Part shown: positions 18,248 to 26,700 of the stretch, in pieces
How the letters are laid out: each line of letters opens with the position of its first letter
Numbering within the stretch: position 1 is the stretch's first letter
NCBI GenBank assembly: GCA_011392765.1
Contig: WYCW01000004.1
Span: forward strand, 335,538-399,537
Length of the DNA stretch: 64,000 nt
Reading direction: 5' to 3'
From: Candidatus Thiosymbion ectosymbiont of Catanema sp. Cochon2018
Lineage (GTDB): Bacteria; Pseudomonadota; Gammaproteobacteria; Chromatiales; Chromatiaceae
Notes under the pieces: model-generated
Databases searched by the model: none
The model's input: only the letters and a program-made list of their open reading frames with translations
Told to the model about the DNA's origin: nothing
Position numbers and translations under genes: made by a program

Positions 18248-18698
18248 GGATTTCCAGTGGTGCTAAATCCCAAAAAATATTTTTGATCCGCAGATTACGC
18301 AGATTCGCGCAGATTTTTCTAGTACTAATTTTGCATGTTTGCGTTGTTATCCGCAGTCGGGTAGTCGGGTAGGTTGGGCAAAGCCGCAGGGACGCGGCGT
18401 GCCCAACATTCTTCCTCATCAATGGAAAGGCCACCAGTGAGGTTTGGCACCGACCCTAAGAAGCCGCGCATCTGTTCCGCAGAAAACTTCTTCGCGGTTC
18501 TCAACATTTCGGCGCGAACGTTTTCCACCTTACCGGTAATCAGGTTAGCAGCCACACGTATAACCAATTTTTGAGGTTCGTTTTGTGGTCGTATCCACGG
18601 GCTCCATGAGGCTTCCTACACTGCTTGGAGCCGTACTCGTACCCAATTTCAAACGCTATTGCATTTGTAAGGATTAGGTGCCGCTAATCAATTACCTT
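18248..18698. other. Intergenic region, repeats and a possible gene remnant
   Basis: Contains a GCAGATTACGCAGATT repeat (18288-18312) and a TTGGGCAAAGCC/GCGTGCCCAAC foldback (18372-18410). On the minus strand 18412-18567 is open and reads KVENVRAEMLRTAKKFSAEQ, GFLGSVPNLTGG; it looks like the start of an unknown small protein whose 3' end has been replaced by repeat DNA. I do not call it a gene. Confidence 0.4.
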
Positions 18699-18992
18699 TC
18701 ATGCGGCATCCAGATTTACCTTTTGTATTTCATTTAATTTAATATTTCTCTTCACCTGCCATAAATCATAAGCATTCTGCATAGCCAGCCAACTCTCCGG
18801 GCTTCGCCCCAATACCTTGGATAATCGGAGTGCCATCTCGGGACTGATGCCACTTTGCTTTTTTAATACGCGATTCAATGTCGATGCCGCAACATTCAAC
18901 CGTTCCGACAAGTAGCGGCAACTCAAGTCAAATGGCTCCATATAAGTGGCTTTTATGAATTCGCCGGGATGCGGTGGATTGTACATGGCCAT
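18699..18992 (-). CDS. higA: HigA-family antitoxin (HTH_XRE)
   Basis: 97 residues. YNPPHPGEFIKATYMEPFDL and SCRYLSERLNVAASTLNRVL, then KQSGISPEMALRLSKVLG and SPESWLAMQNAYDLWQVKR, are the hallmark HigA/VapI pattern. It binds its own promoter and neutralises a HigB/RelE-type toxin normally encoded just upstream. I see no HigB reading frame in the 280 bp upstream, so this appears orphaned. Start at MAMYNPP with GAGG about ten bases upstream. Confidence 0.85.
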   Translation of the reverse strand: MAMYNPPHPGEFIKATYMEPFDLSCRYLSERLNVAASTLNRVLKKQSGISPEMALRLSKVLGRSPESWLAMQNAYDLWQVKRNIKLNEIQKVNLDAA

Positions 18993-19274
18993 TAATGATA
19001 ATCCTCGTAACCCAAAGTAGTGTGACATATTACGCAACACTGTCAATCCACACAACGTCGTCGATAACCGGCAGGCCGGAGCATCCTACAACTTCTTGTT
19101 TCAGCCCGAGTAGGGCGGGACAAGCCAGGGATGGTCGCATCCCGCCTTTCAGTTGTCAGGTTTCAGTGGACTGGATTTTCCTGCCCCTTCCCTTTCTACG
19201 GTCCTCGATTGATTTCTACCCTGAATTCAATGGTAGCCATGTTCCGTATAACCAAATCTGCTATGTCATCACTC
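18993..19274. other. Short intergenic region where a HigB partner would be expected
   Basis: No HigB-like frame can be read on the minus strand upstream of the HigA-type antitoxin. The stretch contains CCGGCAGGCCGG and AGGGCGGGACAAGCC words and otherwise nothing recognisable. Confidence 0.4.
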
Positions 19275-19544
19275 TTACTGTTTCGCCGCATGCAGGACGC
19301 GCAACACGCGCACCAAGTCACCAGCCACGTCATAAACCAGGATGTAATTCCGGTGCGCTACCAGCTCGCGAGTGCCGGTGACACGACCAGGCCGGCCGAG
19401 GCCGGGATGATCGACCAAGCGGCCGGCTTGCTCTAAAAACAGTTCATCGAGGGCCAATGCCGCCACCGGGTTGTCAGCCTCGATGTAGTCATATATTTCC
19501 TCGCGGTCCTGTATCGCCTCGGGCGTCCAGTGCAGTTGCTTCAT
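19275..19544 (-). CDS. RelE/ParE-family toxin
   Basis: 89 residues. LHWTPEAIQDREEIYDYIEA, ELFLEQAGRLVDHPGLGRPG, RELVAHRNYILVYDV and VRVLRVLHAAKQ are the RelE/ParE core from first helix to last strand. ParE members poison gyrase and RelE members cleave mRNA; sequence alone does not decide. Its start overlaps the stop of the ribbon-helix-helix antitoxin gene by four bases, so both are translated from one message. Confidence 0.88.
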   Translation of the reverse strand: MKQLHWTPEAIQDREEIYDYIEADNPVAALALDELFLEQAGRLVDHPGLGRPGRVTGTRELVAHRNYILVYDVAGDLVRVLRVLHAAKQ

Positions 19545-19828
19545 TCGGACGCTTCAAGGCGGCGGCGAGTTGCGGCTCGACGTGCCGTGAACTCGGCTTC
19601 GACTTCCTCAGCCGACACCAGGTTGCCGGTATTGGCCGAATCCAGACCGATTTTCACCTGGCGACGGAACCAGGCGTCATGCTCGGTCGCTTCCTGCTGC
19701 TGACGTACAAAGTCGCGCATGAAGTCGCGTAGGAGTTGTGCGCCGGTGCGGTCACGGGCCTTTGCGGCCGTGGCGAACTCGTTTTTCAGGGCTTCATCGA
19801 CCCGAAAGGTAAAGGTTGCCTCGTTCAT
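19541..19828 (-). CDS. Ribbon-helix-helix antitoxin
   Basis: 95 residues. TFTFRVDEALKNEFATAAKA is a MetJ/Arc-type ribbon-helix-helix, followed by a long helical toxin-binding tail (about 45-95). First gene of a two-gene type II toxin-antitoxin operon with a RelE/ParE toxin. An inverted repeat directly upstream is a likely operator, so autoregulation is expected. Confidence 0.82.
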   Translation of the reverse strand: MNEATFTFRVDEALKNEFATAAKARDRTGAQLLRDFMRDFVRQQQEATEHDAWFRRQVKIGLDSANTGNLVSAEEVEAEFTARRAATRRRLEASE

Positions 19829-19839
19829 GGCACACCCTC

Positions 19840-19871
19840 ATGTGTTATGAGATAAGTACAGCGTAACACAT
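19840..19871 (-). promoter_or_regulatory. Candidate operator of the RHH-ParE operon
   Basis: ATGTGTTA (19840-19847) and TAACACAT (19864-19871) form a perfect 8-bp inverted repeat with a 16-bp spacer, 12-43 bp upstream of the antitoxin start. This is where a ribbon-helix-helix repressor would bind. Confidence 0.55.
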
Positions 19872-19930
19872 AACCGGACGCCCTGATATTGTCTTGAAAT
19901 GTCGCGCAAATCCTGACCGGAACTACCGGC

Positions 19931-22144
19931 TCAGAGCATTTCCTGGGGGTCCGTGTCCAGGGACCAGCGCACGTTTGACCCGCCCTTCAGTGCTCGGACC
20001 CTGACCAGCCAGGTCGTCAGGAACGCCTGCAAGTCCGACCGCCGATCCGCTTGCGCGAGCAGGTGAATGTGGTAGCGTCCATCGCGTCGCTCCATGGGGG
20101 CCGGGACAGGACCCAAGACCGCTACCCCTTTGCTGGCGATATCCGCTGCCGCGCGTGCGGCCCGCTCCAGAAATTCCGACGCCGCCTTCTCATCCCGCGA
20201 TTCGGCGCGCATCAGGGCCTGGTGGGAAAAGGGAGGCAGCCCGGCCTGCCTGCGTTCTTCGAGGGCAGCGGCGGCAAACGCCGGGTAACCCTGCCGTTGC
20301 AGGCTGAGTAAGAGGGGATGATTCGGGTGCCTGGTCTGCAGGACGACCCGACCGGGGCGCCGGGCCCGGCCGGCCCGGCCCGCCACCTGGACGACCAATT
20401 GGGCCATCCGCTCCGGGGCGCGGAAGTCGGCGCCATAGAGCCCCTGGTCCAGCTCCAGGATCCCCACCAGGGTAACGCCGGGGAAGTGGTGTCCCTTGGC
20501 CAGCATCTGGGTCCCCAGCAACAGAGGGATCTCCCCCCGCCGGGCTTCTCCCAGCAGGCGTTCCAGCTCACCCTTGCGGCGCGTGCTGTCGCGGTCGATC
20601 CGCGCCGGGGAGATACCGGGAAAGAGGTCCCGCAGCTCGGCTTCTAAGCGCTCCGTCCCCCGCCCCAACGGCCGCAGGTCGGTCTCCTTGCAGTCGGGAC
20701 AGGCCCCGGGCACGGCGCGCATCCAGCCGCAATGGTGGCACCAGAGGCGGCCGGCGGCGAGGTGCAGGGTGAGCCTGGCATCGCACCGGGGACACTCGCC
20801 GACCCAACCGCATGCGTGACAGGTGAGCACGGGGGCGAAGCCGCGCCGGTTGAGGAATAGCAGAACTTGATTTCCGTTTTCCAACTCCTCGCGCATCAGG
20901 CGCAACAGCACCGGCGACAGACCGGCGCGCAGGGGTTGGGCGCGGATGTCCAAGGTGAGGAGCTCCGGCGGCACCGCTTCTCCGGCCCGGCGCGGGAGCT
21001 CGAGTCGGGTATAACGTCCGCTGCGGGCATTGTGCACCGTCTCCAGGGACGGCGTGGCGGAGCCCAGGACCACGGGGCACCGGGCCCGTTGGGCCCGGAG
21101 AACGGCCAGGTCCCGCGCCGAATAGCGAAACCCGTCTTGCTGCTTGAAGGAGAGATCGTGCTCCTCGTCCACCAGGATCAGCCCCAGGCGCGGCAGGGGT
21201 ACGAAGACCGCCGAGCGGGTACCCAATACCAAGGCGGCCTCACCGGCGGCCGCGCACCGCCACGCCCGTTCCCGCTCGCCGGCACCCAAGGCCGAGTGCA
21301 GCGTGACCGTAAAGGCGTCGAGCCGCGCGCCGAGACGCCGCAGCAGCTGCGGCGTCAGACCGATCTCCGGCACCAGCAGTAGGGCCTGTCGCCCGGCCGC
21401 GAGGAGGGTTTGCAGTAGCCGGATGTAGACCTCGGTCTTGCCGCTGCCGGTGACCCCCTCCAGCAGGAAGACGCAAAAACCCCCGAGCGCACCCCGGACC
21501 GCATCCACGGCCCGGCGCTGATGAGGGTTGAGCTCGGGTCCGGTGGCCGATGCCCGTTCCCCGGTCCGTGGCACGGATGCAATCCGGCACGGCTCGACCC
21601 AGCCGCGGGCGGCCAGGGCGCGCAAGGCACCGCGGCAATCGCCGAGACGATGCTTGAGCTCGGCGCTGCTGAAACCGGTGTCGTTCGTCAACAGTAAGCG
21701 AACTACCAGTGCCTGCTTGGGGGCCCGCGTCAGGTCGGCGACGCCTGCGCGCCCCTCGGGCGTGAGACACCAGCCGGGCGCCCCGCTTTGCAGTGGTGAC
21801 GAGGACCGGCGCAGACGGGCAGGCAGGGCGCTGAACAGGGCCTCGCCGGGGGGGTGGTGATAGTATCCGGCCGCCCACAGCACGAAATTGAGATCCGCGG
21901 TCCCGAGCAGCGGGGCCGGGTCGAGCACGGAAGCGACCGGCTTGAGCCGGTCCGGGTCCTGCCCGGTCCGGGTTGCCACCTCCACGATCATACCCATCCG
22001 CCGGCTGCGCCCAAAGGGTACCAACACGCGCATACCGGGTGCCGGGGTATCCCCGGTCCAACCAACGGCCGGTAGGTAATCGAACACCGTGGAGACTGGC
22101 GCGTCCACGGCAACGCGCAGAATGATCGGCGAATCGGCAGGCAT
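19931..22144 (-). CDS. priA: Primosomal replication protein N' (PriA helicase)
   Basis: 737 residues, usual length. Restarts stalled replication forks by loading the primosome. Visible features: N-terminal 3'-DNA-binding domain (ILRVAVDAPVSTVFDYL), Walker A in EGVTGSGKTEVYIRLL, the DEEH box in LILVDEEHDLSFKQQ, a zinc-binding insert with CHACGWVGECPRC and CHHCG ... CPDC, and helicase motifs V/VI near LLGTQMLAKGHHFPG and QVAGRAGRA. ATG at MPADSPI chosen; an upstream GTG (22162) is in frame and cannot be excluded. A paired DnaA-box palindrome lies about 80-100 bp upstream. Confidence 0.95.
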   Translation of the reverse strand: MPADSPIILRVAVDAPVSTVFDYLPAVGWTGDTPAPGMRVLVPFGRSRRMGMIVEVATRTGQDPDRLKPVASVLDPAPLLGTADLNFVLWAAGYYHHPPGEALFSALPARLRRSSSPLQSGAPGWCLTPEGRAGVADLTRAPKQALVVRLLLTNDTGFSSAELKHRLGDCRGALRALAARGWVEPCRIASVPRTGERASATGPELNPHQRRAVDAVRGALGGFCVFLLEGVTGSGKTEVYIRLLQTLLAAGRQALLLVPEIGLTPQLLRRLGARLDAFTVTLHSALGAGERERAWRCAAAGEAALVLGTRSAVFVPLPRLGLILVDEEHDLSFKQQDGFRYSARDLAVLRAQRARCPVVLGSATPSLETVHNARSGRYTRLELPRRAGEAVPPELLTLDIRAQPLRAGLSPVLLRLMREELENGNQVLLFLNRRGFAPVLTCHACGWVGECPRCDARLTLHLAAGRLWCHHCGWMRAVPGACPDCKETDLRPLGRGTERLEAELRDLFPGISPARIDRDSTRRKGELERLLGEARRGEIPLLLGTQMLAKGHHFPGVTLVGILELDQGLYGADFRAPERMAQLVVQVAGRAGRARRPGRVVLQTRHPNHPLLLSLQRQGYPAFAAAALEERRQAGLPPFSHQALMRAESRDEKAASEFLERAARAAADIASKGVAVLGPVPAPMERRDGRYHIHLLAQADRRSDLQAFLTTWLVRVRALKGGSNVRWSLDTDPQEML

Positions 22145-22532
22145 TCCGTAAGTTAAGCACACCTATGAAACAAATTTCCCCTCAAACGCTCCCAATCCCA
22201 AATCCACTTGGAACTAACTCCAACTATCCACAAAAGTTGTGGATAACTTTGTGGAAACCTCTCCCGAGTCAGGTCTCCACAGCACATAAACACTGAGGTT
22301 GCGTTGATTTGTTCAGCATTTTACCGACATATATTTATCAATAAAAACAATGGGATAGGATTGACCAAAAATTTCCCGCAGCGGTGGCCACACAACCCCG
22401 CACCTCGACTCGGCAGGCCTCCCCCTTGTGTGAATAGTTGCACATCGGCAACAGGCGAAAACATCGCTTGCATACGTTTGTCGTGTTGCCGCAAATCCTT
22501 GTATACAAGCCATGATCTGCCCTCGAATACTA
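22145..22532. other. Region upstream of priA, no gene
   Basis: Unique, fairly AT-rich sequence with the paired DnaA-box palindrome. A frame open on the minus strand between 22313 and 22585 shows no protein-like character and is not called. Confidence 0.45.
22224..22246. promoter_or_regulatory. Convergent DnaA-box pair upstream of priA
   Basis: CTATCCACA (22224-22232, one mismatch to TTATCCACA) faces TGTGGATAA (22238-22246, perfect) with a 5-bp spacer, and GTGGAAA follows. It could be a DnaA-controlled promoter element. Too few boxes and no DUE are seen, so I do not call an origin. Confidence 0.4.
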
Positions 22533-22672
22533 AGAGGCTGTCTGAAAACTAACACATTGATTTTAAATCGGTAGGCTGGGGGCAAGGAACGAACCCCAGG
22601 TTATTGCTGGGTTTTGGCCGTCCCTGGCCGCAACCCAGCCTACGGCCTACGGTCCCTTTTCAGACAGTCTCC
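22533..22672. mobile_element. 140-bp miniature element with CTGTCTGAAAA ends
   Basis: Left end AGGCTGTCTGAAAA, right end TTTTCAGACAGTCTCC: an inverted repeat with an 11-base perfect core. The interior is a GTAGGCTGGG/CCCAGCCTAC foldback. The right end overlaps the last codons of the Phd-type antitoxin. Confidence 0.6.
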
Positions 22673-22936
22673 AAGGATCTCATCTACCTGCTCTCGCGTA
22701 GGAGTATATCCGGTGCGGGCTTTATGGGTGGTGCTCGATTCGATGATCTGGCGCATGAGGCTGCTATTCTGGGGCACGTATAGGGTTTCCTGATCACGTT
22801 CCCAGTCTTCTGCGCTCATTACCACGAAGTCGGCGCCGTTACGGCGCGTCACGCGAAGTGGTACGTGGTCTCTAACCACTTGTTCTACAAATGATTTTAA
22901 GCTGTCTCTAAATCTGTTGACGGTCGTGGTGTCCAT
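22640..22936 (-). CDS. Phd/YefM-type antitoxin with an altered C-terminus
   Basis: 98 residues. TTTVNRFRDSLKSFVEQVVR, PLRVTRRNGADFVVMSAEDW is the Phd/YefM fold that binds operator DNA and neutralises a YoeB or Doc toxin through its C-terminal tail. The last nine or so residues (DCLKRDRRP) are encoded by the inverted repeat of an inserted miniature element, so the natural tail or stop was lost. No toxin gene follows. Start at MDTTTV; the longer open frame upstream is not family-like. Likely an orphan relic. Confidence 0.75.
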   Translation of the reverse strand: MDTTTVNRFRDSLKSFVEQVVRDHVPLRVTRRNGADFVVMSAEDWERDQETLYVPQNSSLMRQIIESSTTHKARTGYTPTREQVDEILGDCLKRDRRP

Positions 22937-23083
22937 CGGTGCCCGCCTCGAGGTGTACGGTAGTGCCGTACAGTATGGGACAAAAGCCCTGACAATTCGT
23001 AGTTTTTCCTTCTTTTTTCCGCCGGTAACGCTTAATTTAATGGCATTGGCGTCCAGCTCGGTCTCCGGTGCCAGCTTCCGCGC

Positions 23084-23260
23084 ATGCCGGAGTACGACCT
23101 CGGTGAAGTTATCCGGGAGCAGGAACTGGAAGGGGTGACCACGGCTCTGAGGGCTGCCCGAGGGTCGATCCTTGGCGTTGCCGTTCCGGCGGATGCCGAC
23201 GCCGGGTTTTCCATCCTGGTCGAGGGGCGAGTGCACAGTCGTGCGGGCCACCCTCGGTAG
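23084..23260 (+). CDS. Small ORF or gene remnant, unknown
   Basis: 58 residues: MPEYDLGEVIREQELEGVTT, ALRAARGSILGVAVPADADA, then GFSILVEGRVHSRAGHPR. Codon use is like the GC-rich genes of the window and the composition is protein-like, so it may be a surviving piece of a larger gene. No ribosome binding site is obvious and I recognise no family. Confidence 0.3.
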   Translation: MPEYDLGEVIREQELEGVTTALRAARGSILGVAVPADADAGFSILVEGRVHSRAGHPR

Positions 23261-23475
23261 ATTACCTTGCACAAATGAAGCGAATTGGAAGCAGGTACAA
23301 AATCGGGTCGGGAATAACTAACGAGGCTTCGCCTCAGACCGACGAGGCGTGACCAATCGCACCGAAGAACCACCGATGGACACGGATCAACACGGATCAC
23401 AATCCGTGTTTATCCGTGTCTGCCTCCGTGGTTCAAAGGATTTGTGATTCCTGCCCAACAAGAGGCAGAACTATT

Positions 23476-23745
23476 TTTGTGCAGCGCACAAACTTGACTC
23501 ATTGGTAAAGATGCAGGTCCCTCAAGGAATCCTAGCGAGGCTTCGCCTCGGACCGACGAGGCATGAAGACCCCAACAGCCCTTCTCCCGTAAGGCCCTAT
23601 CTCCTACACCTAACCAACCGTTGGAGAGCTTGGGTAGGTCGAAATCGGGATCGGGATCGAAATTCCGATTGCGATCCCGATCCCGATTTGTGCACTGCAT
23701 AAACTTGACTCATTTGTAAAGATTCGGCTCCCTCAAGGGATCCTA
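23476..23745 (+). repeat. CTAG-associated repeat, type 1, partial plus full copy
   Basis: A 3' fragment (23476-23535, from TTTGTGCAGCGCACAAA to AAGGAATCCTAG) is followed by a full copy (23532-23745) that begins CTAGCGAGGCTTCGCCTC, contains CCGTTGGAGAGCTTGGGTAG, a GATCGG/GAAATC hexamer palindrome, TTTGTGCACTGCATAAA and TTGACTCATTTG, and ends AAGGGATCCTA. The end lies immediately before the start codon of the next gene. Confidence 0.8.
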
Positions 23746-26700
23746 ATGCCTGACAGGTCCGCCATGCTCCGCCTGCTCATACTCCTGACGACATTTGCCG
23801 TTGCGCCCCAGGTCTCCGGACTCGAAGTCGCCGTACCTCAGCCACTTGCCGGTGACGAAAGGATCCCTGTCCCGGAAGCGATCGAACCCTGGATCCCCTG
23901 GGTGCTGGCAGGGGATGATCGGCGCGACTGCCCTTTGATCGGCGCCGGGGGCGAGCGTTCATGCGCCTGGCCGGGTCGTTTGGAGCTGGACCTGGACCAA
24001 ACCGGAGGCCGGTTCGCGCAGCGTTGGCGCCTCTACGCCCGCAGCTGGGTTCCGCTGCCGGGGGCATCGGACCAGTGGCCGGAGCAGGTGCGGGTAGGCG
24101 ATATCCCGGTCGCGGTTGTGGCACGGGAAGGGACCCCGGCGGTCCGGCTCGAAGCGGGCGATTATGCGATCAGCGGTCGCTTTCGCTGGCACCGAACGCC
24201 GGATGGATTGGCGATCCCGCCCGCTACCGGGCTCATCGCCGTGCGTCTCGACGGCGAAGAGATCCGGTTTCCCCGCTTCGAGCGCACCGGGCGATTGTGG
24301 TTGGGGGCCGGTGCCAAGGCCACGACCGATCCGGAACGCGACTCTCTCGGCCTCTTGGTCTACCGCCGGATCGAGGACGACAACCCCCTGCGGGTCGTCA
24401 CCCGGCTGGACCTGGACATAGCGGGCCACGCGCGTGAGATCGGGTTGGATGCGGTCCTGCTCCCAGGCGGCATTCCCCTGGGCTTGGACAGCCCCCTGCC
24501 TGCCCGCCTGGAGCCCGACGGTCGGCTGCGCCTGCAGGTGCGGCCCGGACGGTGGCAACTGGAGGTCACAGCGTACCACCCCGGACCGGTCACCGAGCTT
24601 GCCTTGGGCGCTGCGAACCCACCCTGGCCGTCGCAGGAGATCTGGGTCTTCGCCGCATACCCGCAGTTGCGCCGGGTGGAGCCGGAAGGGGCGGAGCCGG
24701 TCGACCCGCGCCAAACCCGGCTGCCGGCCGAGTGGGCACGCCTGCCTGCCTACCTGATGCGCCCCGGCGGGACCCTGCGGCTGGTCCAACTCCACCGTGG
24801 GGATGCGGAGCCCACCCCCGACCGGTTGTCCCTGGAACGCGATATCCGGCTCGACTTCGGAGGTGGGGGTTACACCCTGCGGGACCGGATCGCGGGCGAG
24901 CTGACGAGAAGCTGGCGCCTGCAAGTGGAAGATGCACTGAATCTGGGACAGGTCTCGGTGGCCGGCGAGCCGCGTTTCATTACGCACCTGCCCGGCTCGT
25001 CCCGAAAGGGGGTGGAGGTGCGGCAAGGCCAGCTCGATCTGGTAGCGGACAGCCGCATCGAGAAAGGGGCGAGCAGCCTGCCAGCCTCCGGGTGGCTACT
25101 GGATTTCCAGTCGCTGCAAACCCATCTGCACTTACCGCCCGGCTGGGACCTGTTGGCGGTGTCCGGCGTCGACAATCTCCCGGACACCTGGCTGAATCGC
25201 TGGACGCTGCTGGACCTGTTTCTGGTGCTCATCATCGCCCTGGCCGCGGCACGGCTGTGGGGTTGGCCTTGGGGAGGCGTAGCCCTGGCCGCCATGGTGC
25301 TGATCTGGCAGGAACCGGAGGCACCACGGATGATCTGGCTCAATCTGCTCGCCGCCGCCGCCCTCCTGCGTCTGGTGCCGGAAGGGCCTGCCCGTACCGC
25401 CGTGGCCCGTCTGCGGCGCTTCCTGCTGCTCTACCGGCACGGGAGCCTGCTCCTGCTGGCGGTGCTCGCGGTGCCTTTCCTGGTGGAGGATGTGCGCACC
25501 GCCATCTATCCCCAACTCGAACGCCCCTGGACCGTACCCACCCAAACGCCCGCAGCGATGCCAGCCATGGAACAGGCGACGGGGTTCGGCGCCGGGGAGG
25601 TTCAGCAGTTGGAGGAGGACCTGGCAATGGACCAGGCGGCGGTCAACAGGAAGCAAAGGAGGCCGGCCTTGCGTAAGTCGAGGCCCGCAATGGCCAAGGC
25701 GGCTCCCGAGCCGTTGCCCCAATCCCTTCGGGTCATCGACCCGAATGCAATGGCCCAGACCGGCCCCGGCGTCCCGACCTGGCGCTGGAAATCCCTGGAT
25801 CTGACCTGGAACGGCCCCGTCCCGCAGGATCACCGGATCGAGCTGTGGCTGCTGACGCCCGGCTGGAACCTGGCGCTGGCCCTCGCGCGCCTGGTACTCG
25901 TCCTGGTGTTGGGCCTGAAGATAGCCGGGCTGTCGGGGGCAGTCTTCGGACGTACACCGGCCGTGGCCGCCGGGCTCCTGGTCGCCGGCTTATCCGGCCT
26001 GCCGACGCCTGCGTCCGCCCAGGAGTTTCCGTCCACCGAGCTGCTGGAGGAGCTGAAGGCACGGCTGCTGGCCCCCCCCGACTGCCTCCCGGCCTGCGCC
26101 GACATCCCGCACATGACGCTCAGGGCAACCGACGACGAGCTGGATCTGGTCATGACGGTCGACGCCGCCACGACGGTCGCGCTGCCCGTCCCCGGCGGCG
26201 GCGGTGTTTGGACCCCGACCGCGATCACCCTGGACGGCGCCCCCCACGACGGGTTGCGCCGGGGTCGAACCGGCTCCTTCCTGGTGGCGGTGAAGCCCGG
26301 CCGCTGGTCGGTCGGGCTGGCGGGACCGTTGCCCCCGCGGGCCCAGATCGAGCTCCCGCTGCCCCTGCGTCCCCGGCGAGTGGAGGTGGTCGCCGACGGC
26401 TGGCGGGTAGAGGGCATCGACGACAAGGGCCGCCCAGGCGCCCAGATTCGACTGGTGCGATTGCGCCGGGAGACCCAAGACCTGCTGCAGCCCACCGAGC
26501 TGCCGCCCCTGCTGCTGGTCAGACGTACCCTCCGACTCGGGATCGATTGGCGGGTCCGAACCCTGGTCCGGCGCCTATCCGCGGCGGATGCACCGATCGT
26601 CCTGGATGTGCCCCTGATTCCGGGCGAGCAGGTGCTCAGCGAGGGGCTCCGGGTGCGTGACGGCCAGCTGCTGGTGAGCCTGGCGCCGGGACAACGCGAG

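Larger units (their letters stand above)
22937..23745. other. Intergenic region with a small ORF remnant and repeats
   Basis: 22990-23050 holds an ACTACGAATC-family tail with GCCGGTAACGCTTAA. 23084-23260 is a small plus-strand frame. 23318-23352 is a fragment of the CTAG-associated repeat (GAGGCTTCGCCTCAGACC). 23361-23440 is a GTGTTTATCCGTGT-type foldback. 23476-23745 is a partial plus a full CTAG-associated repeat. Confidence 0.55.

Noticed and set aside
22145..22532. Replication origin at the DnaA-box palindrome
   Set aside because: Only two or three boxes, no AT-rich unwinding element cluster, and no dnaA, gidA or parAB nearby.
22313..22585. 90-codon minus-strand open frame
   Set aside because: It runs through a miniature element and has atypical composition with no family similarity.
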